Made by a program: the position numbers and the translations under genes. A stretch of 64,000 nt of DNA, from contig NZ_JARBXM010000001.1 in assembly GCF_028890305.1 (NCBI RefSeq), forward strand, positions 1,530,501 to 1,594,500. The letters are read 5' to 3'. Every line of letters begins with the position of its first letter. Within the stretch, counting starts at the first letter, position 1. The notes under the pieces were generated by a model, which did not search any database, was not told where the DNA came from, and saw only the letters and a list, made by a program, of their open reading frames with translations. This DNA is from Candidatus Methanosphaera massiliense (GTDB lineage Archaea; Methanobacteriota; Methanobacteria; Methanobacteriales; Methanobacteriaceae). This document shows positions 29,277-37,787 of this stretch, piece by piece.

Positions 29277-29480
29277 ATGTTATACAAATACCATGTAGCA
29301 CTAATAAAAGAACAAGTCATAATAAACGATCAATACTATAAACGAGAAGAAAAACCAGATAACAATGAATATAAAAGATTACTGGATCAATACCATCCAG
29401 ACCAAATAATCCTAAACACAATAGAAGACGATGAACTAAACTCAATCACAAAAGAAGAAATAGATATAACAAAACTATAG
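29277..29480 (+). CDS. Small acidic hypothetical protein (67 residues)
   Basis: The frame is short but looks real: regular A-ending codons matching hmgA and the transporter, 33 bases after the transporter stop on the same strand, and a GAGTGATT ribosome-binding-like string before the ATG. The protein is charged and soluble (YKRLLDQYHPDQIILNTIED) with no cysteines. No function is suggested. Confidence 0.6.
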   Translation: MLYKYHVALIKEQVIINDQYYKREEKPDNNEYKRLLDQYHPDQIILNTIEDDELNSITKEEIDITKL

Positions 29481-29687
29481 TCCAGGAAAATAGGAAAAAA
29501 ACACCATACATCACCACCACATCTTTTTTTTATAAAACAATATATAATAGATATAAACTCTAATTCTATTAAGATACCTCTTAAATTACTAACAATAGTT
29601 TTAATATTTTTATGAAAATACTTTTATCATATAATAAACAAACATACATTTATATCAAAAACTAATCGATTAAAAGGAGGGAAAATA

Positions 29688-30527
29688 ATGGTTAAGTATA
29701 ATTACGTGTTAGCAATAGTAGCATTAATATTTACTCTAATTAGTGTATTGTTTGCATTTTTCGTGTCAATATTTGCCGATGAAATAGCAGTGCTAGCTAC
29801 CTCTGCATTATTGTCAGGTATTCTTGGACTTCTGGGTATCTGGCTATTTGATAAAGATTATAAAATTGCAGCAGTACAATACATTGTTAGTGGAGTATGT
29901 GTTCTAATATCTATTAGTATGTTTGGGATAATAGGTTTTGTATTCTACTTAATAGCAGGAATTTTAGCAATTGTAGAGAAAGATAAATCTAAACAGATGA
30001 ATACCCAAACTACTATAACTACAGCTCCTAATGTACATTACTTTGGAGATTCAAATCAGAATCAAGAATCACAGCAACAGGCTACTACTGTACCATCTGA
30101 TAAAAAATTATGGTTAGTACCTATAATAACATTTATAGTAATATTCGCTATACTATTAATTGCATATCCTAGCGGTGGTTCCTTTAATTTCGGAGAAACT
30201 GAAACATTAGACGTTAGTAATGTATCCATAACTAGTGATGGTTATTCCATGTACACTGTATCCTGTGATGTCGTACCAAAACAAGCATATGATTATTTAG
30301 AAATGGAAGTAATATTCTATGATAGTAATAATGCTCAAATAGGTAAAAACACCCTAGTATGGAATGTAAACAATCCTACTGAAAACCAACAAATAAAAGT
30401 CTCAGGTACAGCAATGACTAATAACCAGAATTCAGTACCTAAAACAGCTGAAATAATATTCTATGATGACGTATTAAATAGTGACCCTACAGATGCTATA
30501 TATGACCAGAATGTAACTATTAACTAG
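29688..30527 (+). CDS. Membrane protein with four N-terminal helices and an external beta domain
   Basis: The function is not recognised. Residues about 6-28, 32-53, 57-80 and 82-100 are hydrophobic and form an N-terminal membrane bundle. A polar Q/T-rich linker follows (about 104-142), then a fifth helix (LWLVPIITFIVIFAILLIAY, about 143-162) and an external domain to residue 279 that looks like an FxLYD/LEA-like beta sandwich (LDVSNVSITSDGYSMYTVSC, WNVNNPTENQQIKVSG). A very strong ribosome-binding site, GGAGGG, lies 6 bases before the ATG. It is a single gene followed by the candidate ncRNA. Confidence 0.72.
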   Translation: MVKYNYVLAIVALIFTLISVLFAFFVSIFADEIAVLATSALLSGILGLLGIWLFDKDYKIAAVQYIVSGVCVLISISMFGIIGFVFYLIAGILAIVEKDKSKQMNTQTTITTAPNVHYFGDSNQNQESQQQATTVPSDKKLWLVPIITFIVIFAILLIAYPSGGSFNFGETETLDVSNVSITSDGYSMYTVSCDVVPKQAYDYLEMEVIFYDSNNAQIGKNTLVWNVNNPTENQQIKVSGTAMTNNQNSVPKTAEIIFYDDVLNSDPTDAIYDQNVTIN

Positions 30528-30620
30528 TTATTAATTCTTTTTTTATTTTTTTAAATTATTCTTAAAACTTCTTTTTAGCATTACTTTATTTATATCTTAT
30601 TTTGAATACATCTTTATAGA

Positions 30621-30634
30621 GAAACGTTTATAAA
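30621..30634 (+). promoter_or_regulatory. BRE plus TATA box of the ncRNA candidate
   Basis: GAAACG (30621-30626) directly followed by TTTATAAA (30627-30634) is close to the methanogen stable-RNA box A pattern (purine-rich BRE then TTTATATA). It is about 25-27 bases before the A/G at 30657-30660 where the structured region begins. Confidence 0.65.
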
Positions 30635-30658
30635 GGATTACTAATTAATATCTATATT

Positions 30659-30815
30659 AGTATATGGCATGCTGTAGTTTGTCCGAATAGAATCAAGACA
30701 TAAAAAGTAAATAATATCCATAAATTTTTGACATATAATTGTTGTTAAATTCTAGATTAATATCCTTTTCACCACACACATGATATTAATAAAGAGGCTA
30801 CATGCCCCATATACT
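30659..30815 (+). ncRNA. Candidate structured noncoding RNA, about 157 nt
   Basis: The ends of this ORF-free stretch pair with each other. AGTATATGG (30659-30667) pairs with CC-ATATACT (30807-30815), then CATG (30668-30671) with CATG (30801-30804) past a two-C bulge, then TAG (30675-30677) with CTA (30798-30800): about 16 pairs in all. Inside, ATTAATATC (30756-30764) and GATATTAAT (30782-30790) form a 9-pair hairpin with a 17-base loop containing CACCACACACA. A strong BRE/TATA lies at the right distance upstream, and T-rich ACTTTTACTTTTC follows. It does not look like tRNA, SRP, RNase P or 5S RNA. It could instead be the leader of thrC, which begins 188 bases later. Confidence 0.5.
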
Positions 30816-30940
30816 ACTTTTACTTTTCAAAAAATTTTATTACTGATTTTTATTATATTAAATTTAATTCTATTTCTACTAAATAATACTATGAATATAA
30901 TTAATAGATACAACAAAAATATAGTATAATACTAAAAAAA

Positions 30941-30975
30941 TTATTGTAAGTAGTCTAATTATTTTTTTACAATAA
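30941..30975 (+). promoter_or_regulatory. Inverted repeat in the thrC leader
   Basis: TTATTGTAA (30941-30949) and TTACAATAA (30967-30975) are perfect 9-base inverted copies separated by 17 bases, ending 16 bases before the AGGAG of thrC. They may form an operator or an RNA hairpin that controls thrC. Confidence 0.4.
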
Positions 30976-31003
30976 CTATATTAAATTTTATAGGAGAATT
31001 TTG

Positions 31004-32203
31004 ATGATACGATGTATTTCTTGTGGAGAAGAATACGATAATAATGAAATAATATATACATGTAAAAAATGTGGATCAATTCTAGAAGTAGAAACCGAAG
31101 TTGACGATATTCCACGTGATACCTTTGAAAATAGAAGAGACAATATCTGGAAATACAAAGAATTTTTACCAGTTAATGCTGAAAACAGAGTAAGTCTTGA
31201 TGAAGGTGGAACACCATTCTGTAAATGTGATAAAATAGGAAAAGAATTAGGTATAGACCTCTATGTTAAAGTAGAAGGATCAAACCCTACAGGAAGTTTC
31301 AAAGACAGAGGAATGAGTGTTGGTACAACAAAAGCTATAGACCTCGGAGTAAACATGGTCGGATGTGCATCTACTGGTAACACATCAGCTTCATTATCAG
31401 CTTACGCAGCACGTGCAGGATTAAAATGTGCAGTAGTATTACCATCAGGTAAAGTTGCACTGGGAAAACTGGCACAGGCTATGTTCCACGGAGCAAAAGT
31501 ATTTGCTATTGATGGAAACTTTGATGATGCATTAAAAACAATTACAGAACTTGCATTAGATGGTGAATTATACTTATTAAATTCTATTAACCCATACAGG
31601 TTAGAAGGACAGAAAACTATTGGATTTGAAGTAGTACATGATTTAGGATGGCAATCACCAGACAGAATCATACTACCAGTAGGTAATGCAGGTAACATTT
31701 CTGCTATCTGGAAAGGTATAACTGAATTCAGAGATGCTGGATACATAAAAGACACACCTATGATGACAGGTATACAGGCAGAAAACAGTGCACCTATAGC
31801 AAATGCTGTTAAAGCAGGAACTGATACTGTAACTCCAGTAGAAAATCCTGATACTATTGCTACTGCTATAAGAATTGGAGCTCCTGTAAGTGCTGTTAAA
31901 GCTATGAGAGCAATTAAGGAATCAAATGGTACTGCTGAAACAGTTTCTGATGATGAAATTCTTGCAGCACAGAAGTATCTTGCTAGAACAGAGGGTATTG
32001 GTGTAGAACCAGCATCTGCAGCTAGTATTGCTGGTCTTAAGAAATTAGTTGAAAATGGTGAAATTGATAAGGGTGAACGTGTTGTATGTATTGTAACAGG
32101 ACATGTTCTTAAAGATCCTAACATAGCTATTGAAGCATGTGAAGATCCTACACCTGTATCATCAGACCCTAATGAGATTAGAAAAGTTTTAAAAAACTTA
32201 TAA
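31004..32203 (+). CDS. thrC: Threonine synthase
   Basis: ThrC is a PLP enzyme converting O-phosphohomoserine to threonine. It has an N-terminal zinc ribbon (C4, C7, C20, C23), then a fold type II PLP domain: NPTGSFKDRGMS with the Schiff-base lysine at about 100, GCASTGNTSASLSAYAARAG (about 124-143) and the phosphate-binding PVGNAGNISA (about 225-234). The length of 399 residues is normal. ATG 31004 lies 7 bases after AGGAG; the TTG at 31001 is less likely. An inverted repeat lies in the leader. Confidence 0.95.
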   Translation: MIRCISCGEEYDNNEIIYTCKKCGSILEVETEVDDIPRDTFENRRDNIWKYKEFLPVNAENRVSLDEGGTPFCKCDKIGKELGIDLYVKVEGSNPTGSFKDRGMSVGTTKAIDLGVNMVGCASTGNTSASLSAYAARAGLKCAVVLPSGKVALGKLAQAMFHGAKVFAIDGNFDDALKTITELALDGELYLLNSINPYRLEGQKTIGFEVVHDLGWQSPDRIILPVGNAGNISAIWKGITEFRDAGYIKDTPMMTGIQAENSAPIANAVKAGTDTVTPVENPDTIATAIRIGAPVSAVKAMRAIKESNGTAETVSDDEILAAQKYLARTEGIGVEPASAASIAGLKKLVENGEIDKGERVVCIVTGHVLKDPNIAIEACEDPTPVSSDPNEIRKVLKNL

Positions 32204-32303
32204 AATAAGGAATTTATACTTTTCTTTTCCACACCATTTACTTTTTAATTGAATATAGAACTTTTCAACTAAAAGAAAAATTATTTTTTTTGTTCTGATT
32301 AAT

Positions 32304-32849
32304 ATGATGATAATAGTTACTGGAACTCCAGGTACTGGAAAAACAACTGTCACACAATTACTAGCAGATAAAATAGATGCTAAACTTATTAGTATCAATA
32401 GTTTACTAGAAAATTATGATTTGAATCTTGGTATTGATGAGGTTAGAGGTTATAAAATTGTTGATACTGAGAAGATGATTCCTATTGTTGATAGTATTAA
32501 AGATAAGTATTCTGATGATTTAATAATATTTGAGGGTCATCTTGCACAGGATTATCCTAATGCTGATAAAGTTATAGTGCTTAGATGTGATCCTAAGAAG
32601 TTAGAGATGCGTCTTAATACTCGTGACTGGCCTGATAGAAAGGTTCATGAGAATGTTTCTGCTGAGATATTAGGAGTGTGCACTAGTGAGAGCTATGATA
32701 CTTATGGTGATATTGTCCAGGAAGTTGACACTAGTAATTTAACACCTGATAAGGTAGTTGATGTGTTAATTAGTATTATTAATGATGAAAAGACTTATCC
32801 CTTAGGTGAGGTTGATTTTCTTAGTGAATATTTCACATACCTTGACTAG
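32304..32849 (+). CDS. Fap7/AK6-type adenylate kinase
   Basis: This small P-loop NMP kinase of the Fap7/AK6 group acts in eukaryotes on adenylate and in small-subunit ribosome assembly. Seen: VTGTPGTGKTTVTQLLA at the N-terminus, IFEGHLAQDYPNADKVIVLRCDP (in two parts, about 75-97), and RLNTRDWPDRKVHENVSAEI (about 102-121) as the lid region. The 181-residue length is typical. Two adjacent ATGs (32304, 32307) may start it, and no clear ribosome-binding site is present. Codons favour T endings. Confidence 0.88.
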   Translation: MMIIVTGTPGTGKTTVTQLLADKIDAKLISINSLLENYDLNLGIDEVRGYKIVDTEKMIPIVDSIKDKYSDDLIIFEGHLAQDYPNADKVIVLRCDPKKLEMRLNTRDWPDRKVHENVSAEILGVCTSESYDTYGDIVQEVDTSNLTPDKVVDVLISIINDEKTYPLGEVDFLSEYFTYLD

Positions 32850-33151
32850 TATAAAAAAAATTTTATTATTTTTCTTTATTTAATAGAATATAAAGTTTTT
32901 TGATAAAGATGTGGAAATAGATATTTTCTATTTAAAATAGATTGAAATTTATATAAAAAAACATGTAATTGTCAGGATTATGTGTTTAAATTCTTTTTTT
33001 GAAAGCCTTAAAACAGAAGGTATTTAAATAATAAAATATAAAAATTATATTATTATTCTTAAGTTTACTATCTAGATTTTATGTATTTTTCATAATTTCA
33101 TTCCTTGCACTTAAGAAGAATATTCTATATTTTTTAGAGGATTAGATATTT
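32850..33151. other. Intergenic region before the rnp4 operon
   Basis: These 302 bases hold no ORF. TATTTAAATA (33021-33030) is a possible TATA box about 120 bases upstream of the rnp4 start. AGAGGAT near 33136-33142 is the rnp4 ribosome-binding site. I see no stable fold. Confidence 0.4.
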
Positions 33152-33469
33152 TTGAGTAGAAGAAAACGACCTAACTGGATAAACAATATAGCACTCGAGA
33201 GAATGCAGATACTGTTTGAACAAGCAGAGAATGAATTTTCTGATCACCCAGAACGATCTGATCGTTATGTTAAGCTAACTCGTGATATCTCTACTAAATA
33301 TAATATACCGTTACCTGATTATTGGCGAGGAAGGTTTTGTAAAAATTGTAATAAATTCCTAAAACCAGGAATTAACTTAAGAGTAAGACTTTCAAATAAA
33401 ACCATTACAAGAAAATGTCTTGAATGTGGTAATTTAACGAAAGTGCCATACACTCATAAGAAAAATTAG
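33152..33469 (+). CDS. rnp4: Ribonuclease P protein component 4 (Rpp21)
   Basis: This is the archaeal RNase P subunit homologous to human Rpp21, which supports the RNA catalyst in 5' tRNA maturation. The 105-residue basic protein shows IALERMQILFEQA (about 9-21), the helix RSDRYVKLTRDISTKYNIPLP (two parts, about 37-57), and the zinc ribbon CKNCNKFL...RKCLECGNL (about 65-100). The start is TTG at 33152 after AGAGGAT. It heads the conserved cluster rnp4-YhbY-S19e. Confidence 0.92.
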   Translation: MSRRKRPNWINNIALERMQILFEQAENEFSDHPERSDRYVKLTRDISTKYNIPLPDYWRGRFCKNCNKFLKPGINLRVRLSNKTITRKCLECGNLTKVPYTHKKN

Positions 33470-33499
33470 GTTTTAATTAATGGAAGGAGAAATGATAAT

Positions 33500-33760
33500 T
33501 TGAGCAAAGTCCAGAGTAAAAAAGAAATAATGAGAAATTCCCTTAATGCAGTTGAACTTAACATTGGTAAAAATGGTGTTAATGATAATGTTATTGAGGA
33601 AATTAAACGTCAGCTAAAAAATAATGAGATTGTTAAAATAAGATTTTCTAGAACTGTTGCATCTAATAAGGATGAATTTTTAGAAACTATTGTATCTCAA
33701 ACAAGATCTAAACTAGTTGATGTTAGGGGTAATGTTGCAGTATTATATAAGAGAAAATAA
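33500..33760 (+). CDS. YhbY-like CRM-domain RNA-binding protein
   Basis: This 86-residue protein is a single CRM (YhbY) domain that binds RNA, in bacteria associated with pre-50S ribosomes. Seen: VELNIGKNGVNDNVIEEIKR with the family G-x-x-G-like turn (about 18-37), NNEIVKIRFSR and the ending VDVRGNVAVLYKRK. The start is TTG at 33500, preceded by GGAGAAATGATAAT. It lies between the RNase P subunit and ribosomal protein S19e, consistent with a ribosome- or RNA-maturation role. Confidence 0.9.
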   Translation: MSKVQSKKEIMRNSLNAVELNIGKNGVNDNVIEEIKRQLKNNEIVKIRFSRTVASNKDEFLETIVSQTRSKLVDVRGNVAVLYKRK

Positions 33761-33822
33761 TCTCTAAAAAGTATAGTGCACAACTAAATAACATTATAAT
33801 TTAATAGGAGGCAAATTAAACC

Positions 33823-34260
33823 ATGACAACAGCATTTGATGTACCTGCTGACAGTTTAATTAGCGCAGTAAGTAAAGAATTAAAAGAAAATGATAAAATA
33901 AACGCACCTGCATGGACTTTATTTGTTAAAACAGGTGTTCACAAAGAACGCAGACCAGAAGACCCAGACTGGTGGTATGTTAGAACCGCTGCATTACTCA
34001 GAAGAGTATATGTGGATGGTCCTGTAGGAATTAGCAGATTACAAACTAAATATGGTGGCAACAAAGATAGAGGAACCAACCCTGAAAAATTCAGAAAAGG
34101 TAGTGGATCTATCATAAGAACCGCATTACAACAGTTAGAAGATGCTGGATACGTACAACAAACCGAAGAAGGAAGAATTGTTACACCAGCAGGCCAATCA
34201 TACTTAGATAAAAAATCAGCTGAATTAGTTAAAGATATTCCAGAATTATCAAAATACTAA
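33823..34260 (+). CDS. rps19e: 30S ribosomal protein S19e
   Basis: This is an archaeal/eukaryotic small-subunit protein needed for 18S/16S-side maturation. The 145 residues show [33 protein letters not shown] (about 28-45), [35 protein letters not shown] and [37 protein letters not shown] gives a strong ribosome-binding site. The length is normal. Confidence 0.97.
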   Translation: MTTAFDVPADSLISAVSKELKENDKINAPAWTLFVKTGVHKERRPEDPDWWYVRTAALLRRVYVDGPVGISRLQTKYGGNKDRGTNPEKFRKGSGSIIRTALQQLEDAGYVQQTEEGRIVTPAGQSYLDKKSAELVKDIPELSKY

Positions 34261-34311
34261 TTAAAATGTATTATTTATATTAGATATGAAAATTTTAAGG
34301 AGTTGTATTAA

Positions 34312-34665
34312 ATGAGTGAACTTGACGAAATTAAACGTAGAAGAATGCAACAGCTACAACAACAATTAGCTGCTCAACAACAGCAAGGTCAAAACCTTCA
34401 ACAAATCCAACAAGAGCAACAAATGCAACAAAAATATGAGGAAGAGAAGAAAAACGCGTTGAGACAAATCCTAACACCTGAAGCACGTCAAAGACTCGCA
34501 AACTTACGATTAACAAAACCGGATTTTGTAAGTGCAATAGAAATGCAACTGATACAATTAGCTCAGGCTAGACGTATAAAAATACCAGTATCTGATGCAA
34601 CATTAAAACAAATATTAATACAAGCTACTGGTAAAAAACGTGAAATTCATATCACAAGAAAATAA
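34312..34665 (+). CDS. PDCD5-family DNA-binding protein
   Basis: This archaeal homologue of programmed cell death protein 5 is a small helical, basic DNA-binding protein. It has an N-terminal Q-rich helix (RRMQQLQQQLAAQQQQGQ, about 10-27), then ALRQILTPEARQRLANLRLT (about 50-69) and KPDFVSAIEMQLIQLAQA, the family core. The 117-residue length fits. It always lies next to S19e in methanogens, as here. Its cellular role in archaea is unclear. Confidence 0.92.
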   Translation: MSELDEIKRRRMQQLQQQLAAQQQQGQNLQQIQQEQQMQQKYEEEKKNALRQILTPEARQRLANLRLTKPDFVSAIEMQLIQLAQARRIKIPVSDATLKQILIQATGKKREIHITRK

Positions 34666-34697
34666 TCTATCAAAAAATATAATATATGTGTGTTCAA

Positions 34698-35288
34698 ATG
34701 AAGGCAGCTGTATTATATAGCGGTGGAAAAGATAGTTCATTAATGGCCGTGATACTTGATAAACTCGGATATGATGTCGAACTAGTAACCATCAACTTTG
34801 GCAAATTTGATTCAAGCATACCTGCAAGAAAATCAGCAGAAAGCCTGGGATTTAAACATAAAGTTATAAAACTAGACCAGAAAATACTGGCTGATGCAGT
34901 GGATATGATAATAGAGGATAATTTTCCAAATAATGGGATAAATCATATACATCACACAGTACTGGAAATACTAGCTGATGATTATGAAGTGATAGCCGAT
35001 GGAACAAGAAGAGAAGATAGAATTCCAAAACTAAAATTCTCAGAAATTCAAAGTCTGGAAGACCGTAAAAACATCCAATACCTAAATCTAACCGGTATAG
35101 GCTATAAGACAATTAATGATACTAGTGAAAGATTATTCAAACTCCAAAAAGGAGAAAGTAATATTCATAACAGTTCCGACTATGAAATGGAAATAAGAGT
35201 ATTATTAAAAGAAAAAGGATACGACACTGATGAAATATTTCCACAGCACATACAATCAAGAGTAATAGGATGGCGTGAAAATGAGTAA
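34698..35288 (+). CDS. PP-loop ATPase family protein (COG2117-like)
   Basis: This is an N-type ATP pyrophosphatase with PP-loop [11 protein letters not shown] (about 5-15), [17 protein letters not shown], and [14 protein letters not shown] (about 102-115). The family was named as a predicted subunit of tRNA-modifying enzymes; the substrate is unknown. ATG 34698 ([10 protein letters not shown]) fits the family better than ATG 34686, and neither has a clear ribosome-binding site. Its last 8 bases overlap the start of L39e, so it is embedded in a ribosomal operon. Confidence 0.85.
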   Translation: MKAAVLYSGGKDSSLMAVILDKLGYDVELVTINFGKFDSSIPARKSAESLGFKHKVIKLDQKILADAVDMIIEDNFPNNGINHIHHTVLEILADDYEVIADGTRREDRIPKLKFSEIQSLEDRKNIQYLNLTGIGYKTINDTSERLFKLQKGESNIHNSSDYEMEIRVLLKEKGYDTDEIFPQHIQSRVIGWRENE

Positions 35289-35436
35289 AAATAAACAATT
35301 ACCTAAAAAAATAAGATTAGCTAAAAAAACAAAACAGAACAGAAGAGTTCCTATCTTCGCAATGATGAAAACATCAAGAAAACTAAGAACTCATCCAAAA
35401 GCTAGACAATGGAGTAGAAGCAAAATTAAAGTATAA
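35281..35436 (+). CDS. rpl39e: 50S ribosomal protein L39e
   Basis: This is a 51-residue, very basic large-subunit protein that lines the exit tunnel in archaea and eukaryotes. It begins [20 protein letters not shown] and contains [16 protein letters not shown] and the ending [12 protein letters not shown], all typical. The start overlaps the end of the PP-loop gene by 8 bases. L31e follows 51 bases later. It is easily missed because of its length. Confidence 0.95.
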   Translation: MSKNKQLPKKIRLAKKTKQNRRVPIFAMMKTSRKLRTHPKARQWSRSKIKV

Positions 35437-35487
35437 ACTTAGCTGTTTAAACTTTATATTTTTAAAACTGTATAGGAGTGTATAAGA

Positions 35488-35733
35488 ATGGAAAGAATTT
35501 ACACAATTCCACTAAGAGATGTAAAAAGAGTACCTAGAACAAAGAGGTCACCAAAAGCAATGAGATACATCAGAGAATTCATTCAAAAACATATGAAAAC
35601 AGAAGATGTTATCATTGATCAAGCAGTTAACGAAAAAATTTGGGAAAGAGGAATTGAAAAAATCCCTTCAAAAATAAAAGTTAAAGCTGTAGAAGAAGAT
35701 GGAACTGTAGAAGTTACATTAATAGATGAATAG
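35488..35733 (+). CDS. rpl31e: 50S ribosomal protein L31e
   Basis: This is an archaeal/eukaryotic large-subunit protein. The 81 residues show [20 protein letters not shown] at the N-terminus and [20 protein letters not shown] (about 49-68), both conserved. AGGAGTGTATAAGA precedes the ATG. It ends the first half of the cluster; a 236-base gap separates it from aIF6. Confidence 0.96.
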   Translation: MERIYTIPLRDVKRVPRTKRSPKAMRYIREFIQKHMKTEDVIIDQAVNEKIWERGIEKIPSKIKVKAVEEDGTVEVTLIDE

Positions 35734-35969
35734 AAATAAATTATATAATTTAATTAGTAAATGCTAACTATGAGATTATTATGTTATCTAACTTCTTTAT
35801 CATATAAAAACGAGTTACTAAAGAATTAGATAATAATGTATACATGTAACGGAGAACTTAATCAACTCTCTACCTACTTAAACATAATTAAAATGTTTTT
35901 AGAGATGGGCATTTTATTTATGTTGATACATATTTTAATAGCAATAGTACACAGATGGAGTATAATAAT

Positions 35970-36644
35970 ATGATACAAAGATTTGACATTGATGGAAACC
36001 CAAATTTAGGTGTTTCAATATTAGCAAAGGATAATGTTGCTATAGTTTCACAGGGACTCCAGGATTCATACTTAAAAAATATTGAAGAAACATTAAGTGT
36101 ACCAATAATCAAAACACCAATCTGTGGTAGTAATCTAGCAGGAGCATTAATGGCTGGAAATTCTAACGGTCTACTTGTATCACCATATGTCTTTTCACAT
36201 GAATTAGATATTATTCGTGAACATGATATTAATGTTGAAATTATGCCTGATAAATTAACAGCAATAGGAAATATTATAGTTGCAAATGATAATGGTGCTA
36301 TAATAAATCCAGACTTATCCAATAGAGCAAAAAAAGTAATTAGAGACACACTTGACGTAGAAGTTGTTCCTAGTTCAATTGCAGGATTAGATATTGTTGG
36401 TTCAGCAGTAGCTGCAACAAATAAAGGCGCATTAGTACATCCTGATGCATCTGAAGAGGAATTAGATTTAGTAGAAGATGTTTTAGGAGTACCTGCAGAA
36501 ATTGGTACAGTTAACCGTGGAGTAAAACTCGTAGGAGCATGTATCATTGCAAATTCTAATGGGGTTATTGTAGGAAATAAAACTACAGGACCCGAACTAG
36601 CAAGGATTGATCAAGTATTCAATTTATTTGGGGAATCATTATGA
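35970..36644 (+). CDS. eif6: Translation initiation factor 6 (aIF6)
   Basis: aIF6 binds the large ribosomal subunit and blocks premature joining with the small one. The 224 residues are built of five pseudo-repeats seen as repeated phrases such as [50 protein letters not shown] and [17 protein letters not shown] 35970 ([12 protein letters not shown]) lies 9 bases after GGAG and is preferred to the ATG at 35955. The gene's end overlaps the L18a/LX start by 4 bases. Confidence 0.96.
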   Translation: MIQRFDIDGNPNLGVSILAKDNVAIVSQGLQDSYLKNIEETLSVPIIKTPICGSNLAGALMAGNSNGLLVSPYVFSHELDIIREHDINVEIMPDKLTAIGNIIVANDNGAIINPDLSNRAKKVIRDTLDVEVVPSSIAGLDIVGSAVAATNKGALVHPDASEEELDLVEDVLGVPAEIGTVNRGVKLVGACIIANSNGVIVGNKTTGPELARIDQVFNLFGESL

Positions 36645-36865
36645 AAACAAAAATATTTAGAGTAAAAGGAAAATTATTAGATATTGATAAAACTAAACCA
36701 TTTACAAGAGAATTAAAAGCTACAAAAGAAGAAGATGTAAAGGAACAATTACTTTCTGAATTTGGTAGTAAACACAGATTAAACAGAAGTCAAATTATCT
36801 TCGACGATATTTCTGAAATAACAGCAGACGAAGTTACAGATCCTGTTGTAAGAGATTTAATATAA
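36641..36865 (+). CDS. rpl18a: 50S ribosomal protein L18a (LX)
   Basis: This archaeal large-subunit protein LX/L18Ae is 74 residues long. Seen: the N-terminal [12 protein letters not shown] and, later, the conserved [17 protein letters not shown] (about 46-62). The ATG overlaps the aIF6 stop as ATGA, indicating translational coupling. Prefoldin alpha follows. The order aIF6-LX-prefoldin-ftsY is widely conserved in archaea. Confidence 0.94.
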   Translation: MKTKIFRVKGKLLDIDKTKPFTRELKATKEEDVKEQLLSEFGSKHRLNRSQIIFDDISEITADEVTDPVVRDLI

Positions 36866-36903
36866 GTGCATTTGTTCACCATTAACATAGTGGAGTGTTA
36901 TTT

Positions 36904-37323
36904 ATGGATGATAGACAAAGATTAGAACAAATGGTTACAGAAATTAATCAATTACAAAAACAGGGCGAAACAATCGCCCAACAACTTGAACAGCTAAATG
37001 CATCATTAGCTGATATTAGATCTGCTTACGATGCTGTTGATAACATGGCTGGCTCAGTAGGTAAAGAAACATTATTACCAATTGGTGCTGGATGTTTTGT
37101 TAAAGCAGAACTTAAATCTGAAGATGTTATAGTAGGAGTAGGTTCTAGCGTAGCAATCAAAAAAACAAGAGAAGAAACTTTATCAACACTTAAACAAGAT
37201 CGTGAAGAAGTAGAAAAACTCATTAAAACATTAACTGAACAATTAGAAAACATTAACAAGTACATTACAGAGAAAAGACCTGAAGCAGAAAAATTAATGA
37301 GAGAAACTGGAGTACAACAATAG
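36904..37323 (+). CDS. pfdA: Prefoldin subunit alpha
   Basis: This is a subunit of the hexameric chaperone that delivers unfolded proteins to the group II chaperonin. The 139 residues form a long N-terminal coiled coil (RLEQMVTEINQLQKQGETI), a central beta hairpin region with LPIGAGCFVKAEL and VIVGVGSSVAIKK (about 55-86), and a C-terminal coiled coil. ATG 36904 lies 8 bases after GGAG; the GTG at 36895 overlaps that site and is rejected. Confidence 0.94.
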   Translation: MDDRQRLEQMVTEINQLQKQGETIAQQLEQLNASLADIRSAYDAVDNMAGSVGKETLLPIGAGCFVKAELKSEDVIVGVGSSVAIKKTREETLSTLKQDREEVEKLIKTLTEQLENINKYITEKRPEAEKLMRETGVQQ

Positions 37324-37420
37324 ATTATATTCAGTTAAACACTTTTCTACCCTTCTTTATTTTCACCACCCATAAAAAAGTATTACTTTTAACTCTATTT
37401 TATACAATTTTGTAATAACA

Positions 37421-37430
37421 TTATATATTT
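37421..37430 (+). promoter_or_regulatory. TATA box before a small ORF
   Basis: TTATATATTT at 37421-37430 lies 44 bases before the ATG of a 37-codon frame, the right distance for a transcription start near 37455 and a short leader. Confidence 0.35.
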
Positions 37431-37474
37431 AATACAACATACATTGTTACTAGATAATAGAACTAGTGATTATT

Positions 37475-37588
37475 ATGTTTGATAAAATTAATAAAGAAAT
37501 AAAAAACTTCATAAAATATTCAATTAATGAAGATAAAAAAGAAAAAAAGGATGATGAAGAGGAGTACATACCTAAATGCAGATGTTAA
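37475..37588 (+). CDS. Candidate small protein ending in CRC (37 residues)
   Basis: This short frame lies in the gap between prefoldin and ftsY. The protein has an amphipathic N-terminal half (FDKINKEIKNFIKYS), a highly charged middle (KKEKKDDEEE) and ends YIPKCRC. A TATA-like string 44 bases upstream and GTGAT 4 bases before the ATG support expression. No family is recognised, and codon bias alone cannot settle such a short frame. The rest of the gap (37324-37474 and 37589-37787) holds no other frame or structure that I can support. Confidence 0.35.
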   Translation: MFDKINKEIKNFIKYSINEDKKEKKDDEEEYIPKCRC

Positions 37589-37787
37589 GTATGATACATA
37601 TCTGTCTACTTTGAAATTTATTATTGTCTTCTTCTCTCTTTTTCTAATTTACCTTTAACCCCTTTAATATAATTAATTTGTTTCTTAAATACCATCTAAA
37701 ATGATTACTTTTTTTATAAATGAATTACATAAAAATAAATAACTAACTATCCACCAAAAAAAAAACAAAATAAGGAAAGTGAAAAAT

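Noticed and set aside
30621-31003. Known riboswitch for thrC in the structured region
   Set aside because: The structured element ends 188 bases before the start, is followed by T-rich sequence, and does not match a riboswitch that I can name. A leader role is left only as an alternative to the ncRNA reading.
31402-32232. Long 276-codon open frame antisense to thrC
   Set aside because: It mirrors the thrC frame; no ribosome-binding site, and the composition is that of a reverse-frame shadow. The sense strand has clear PLP-enzyme motifs.
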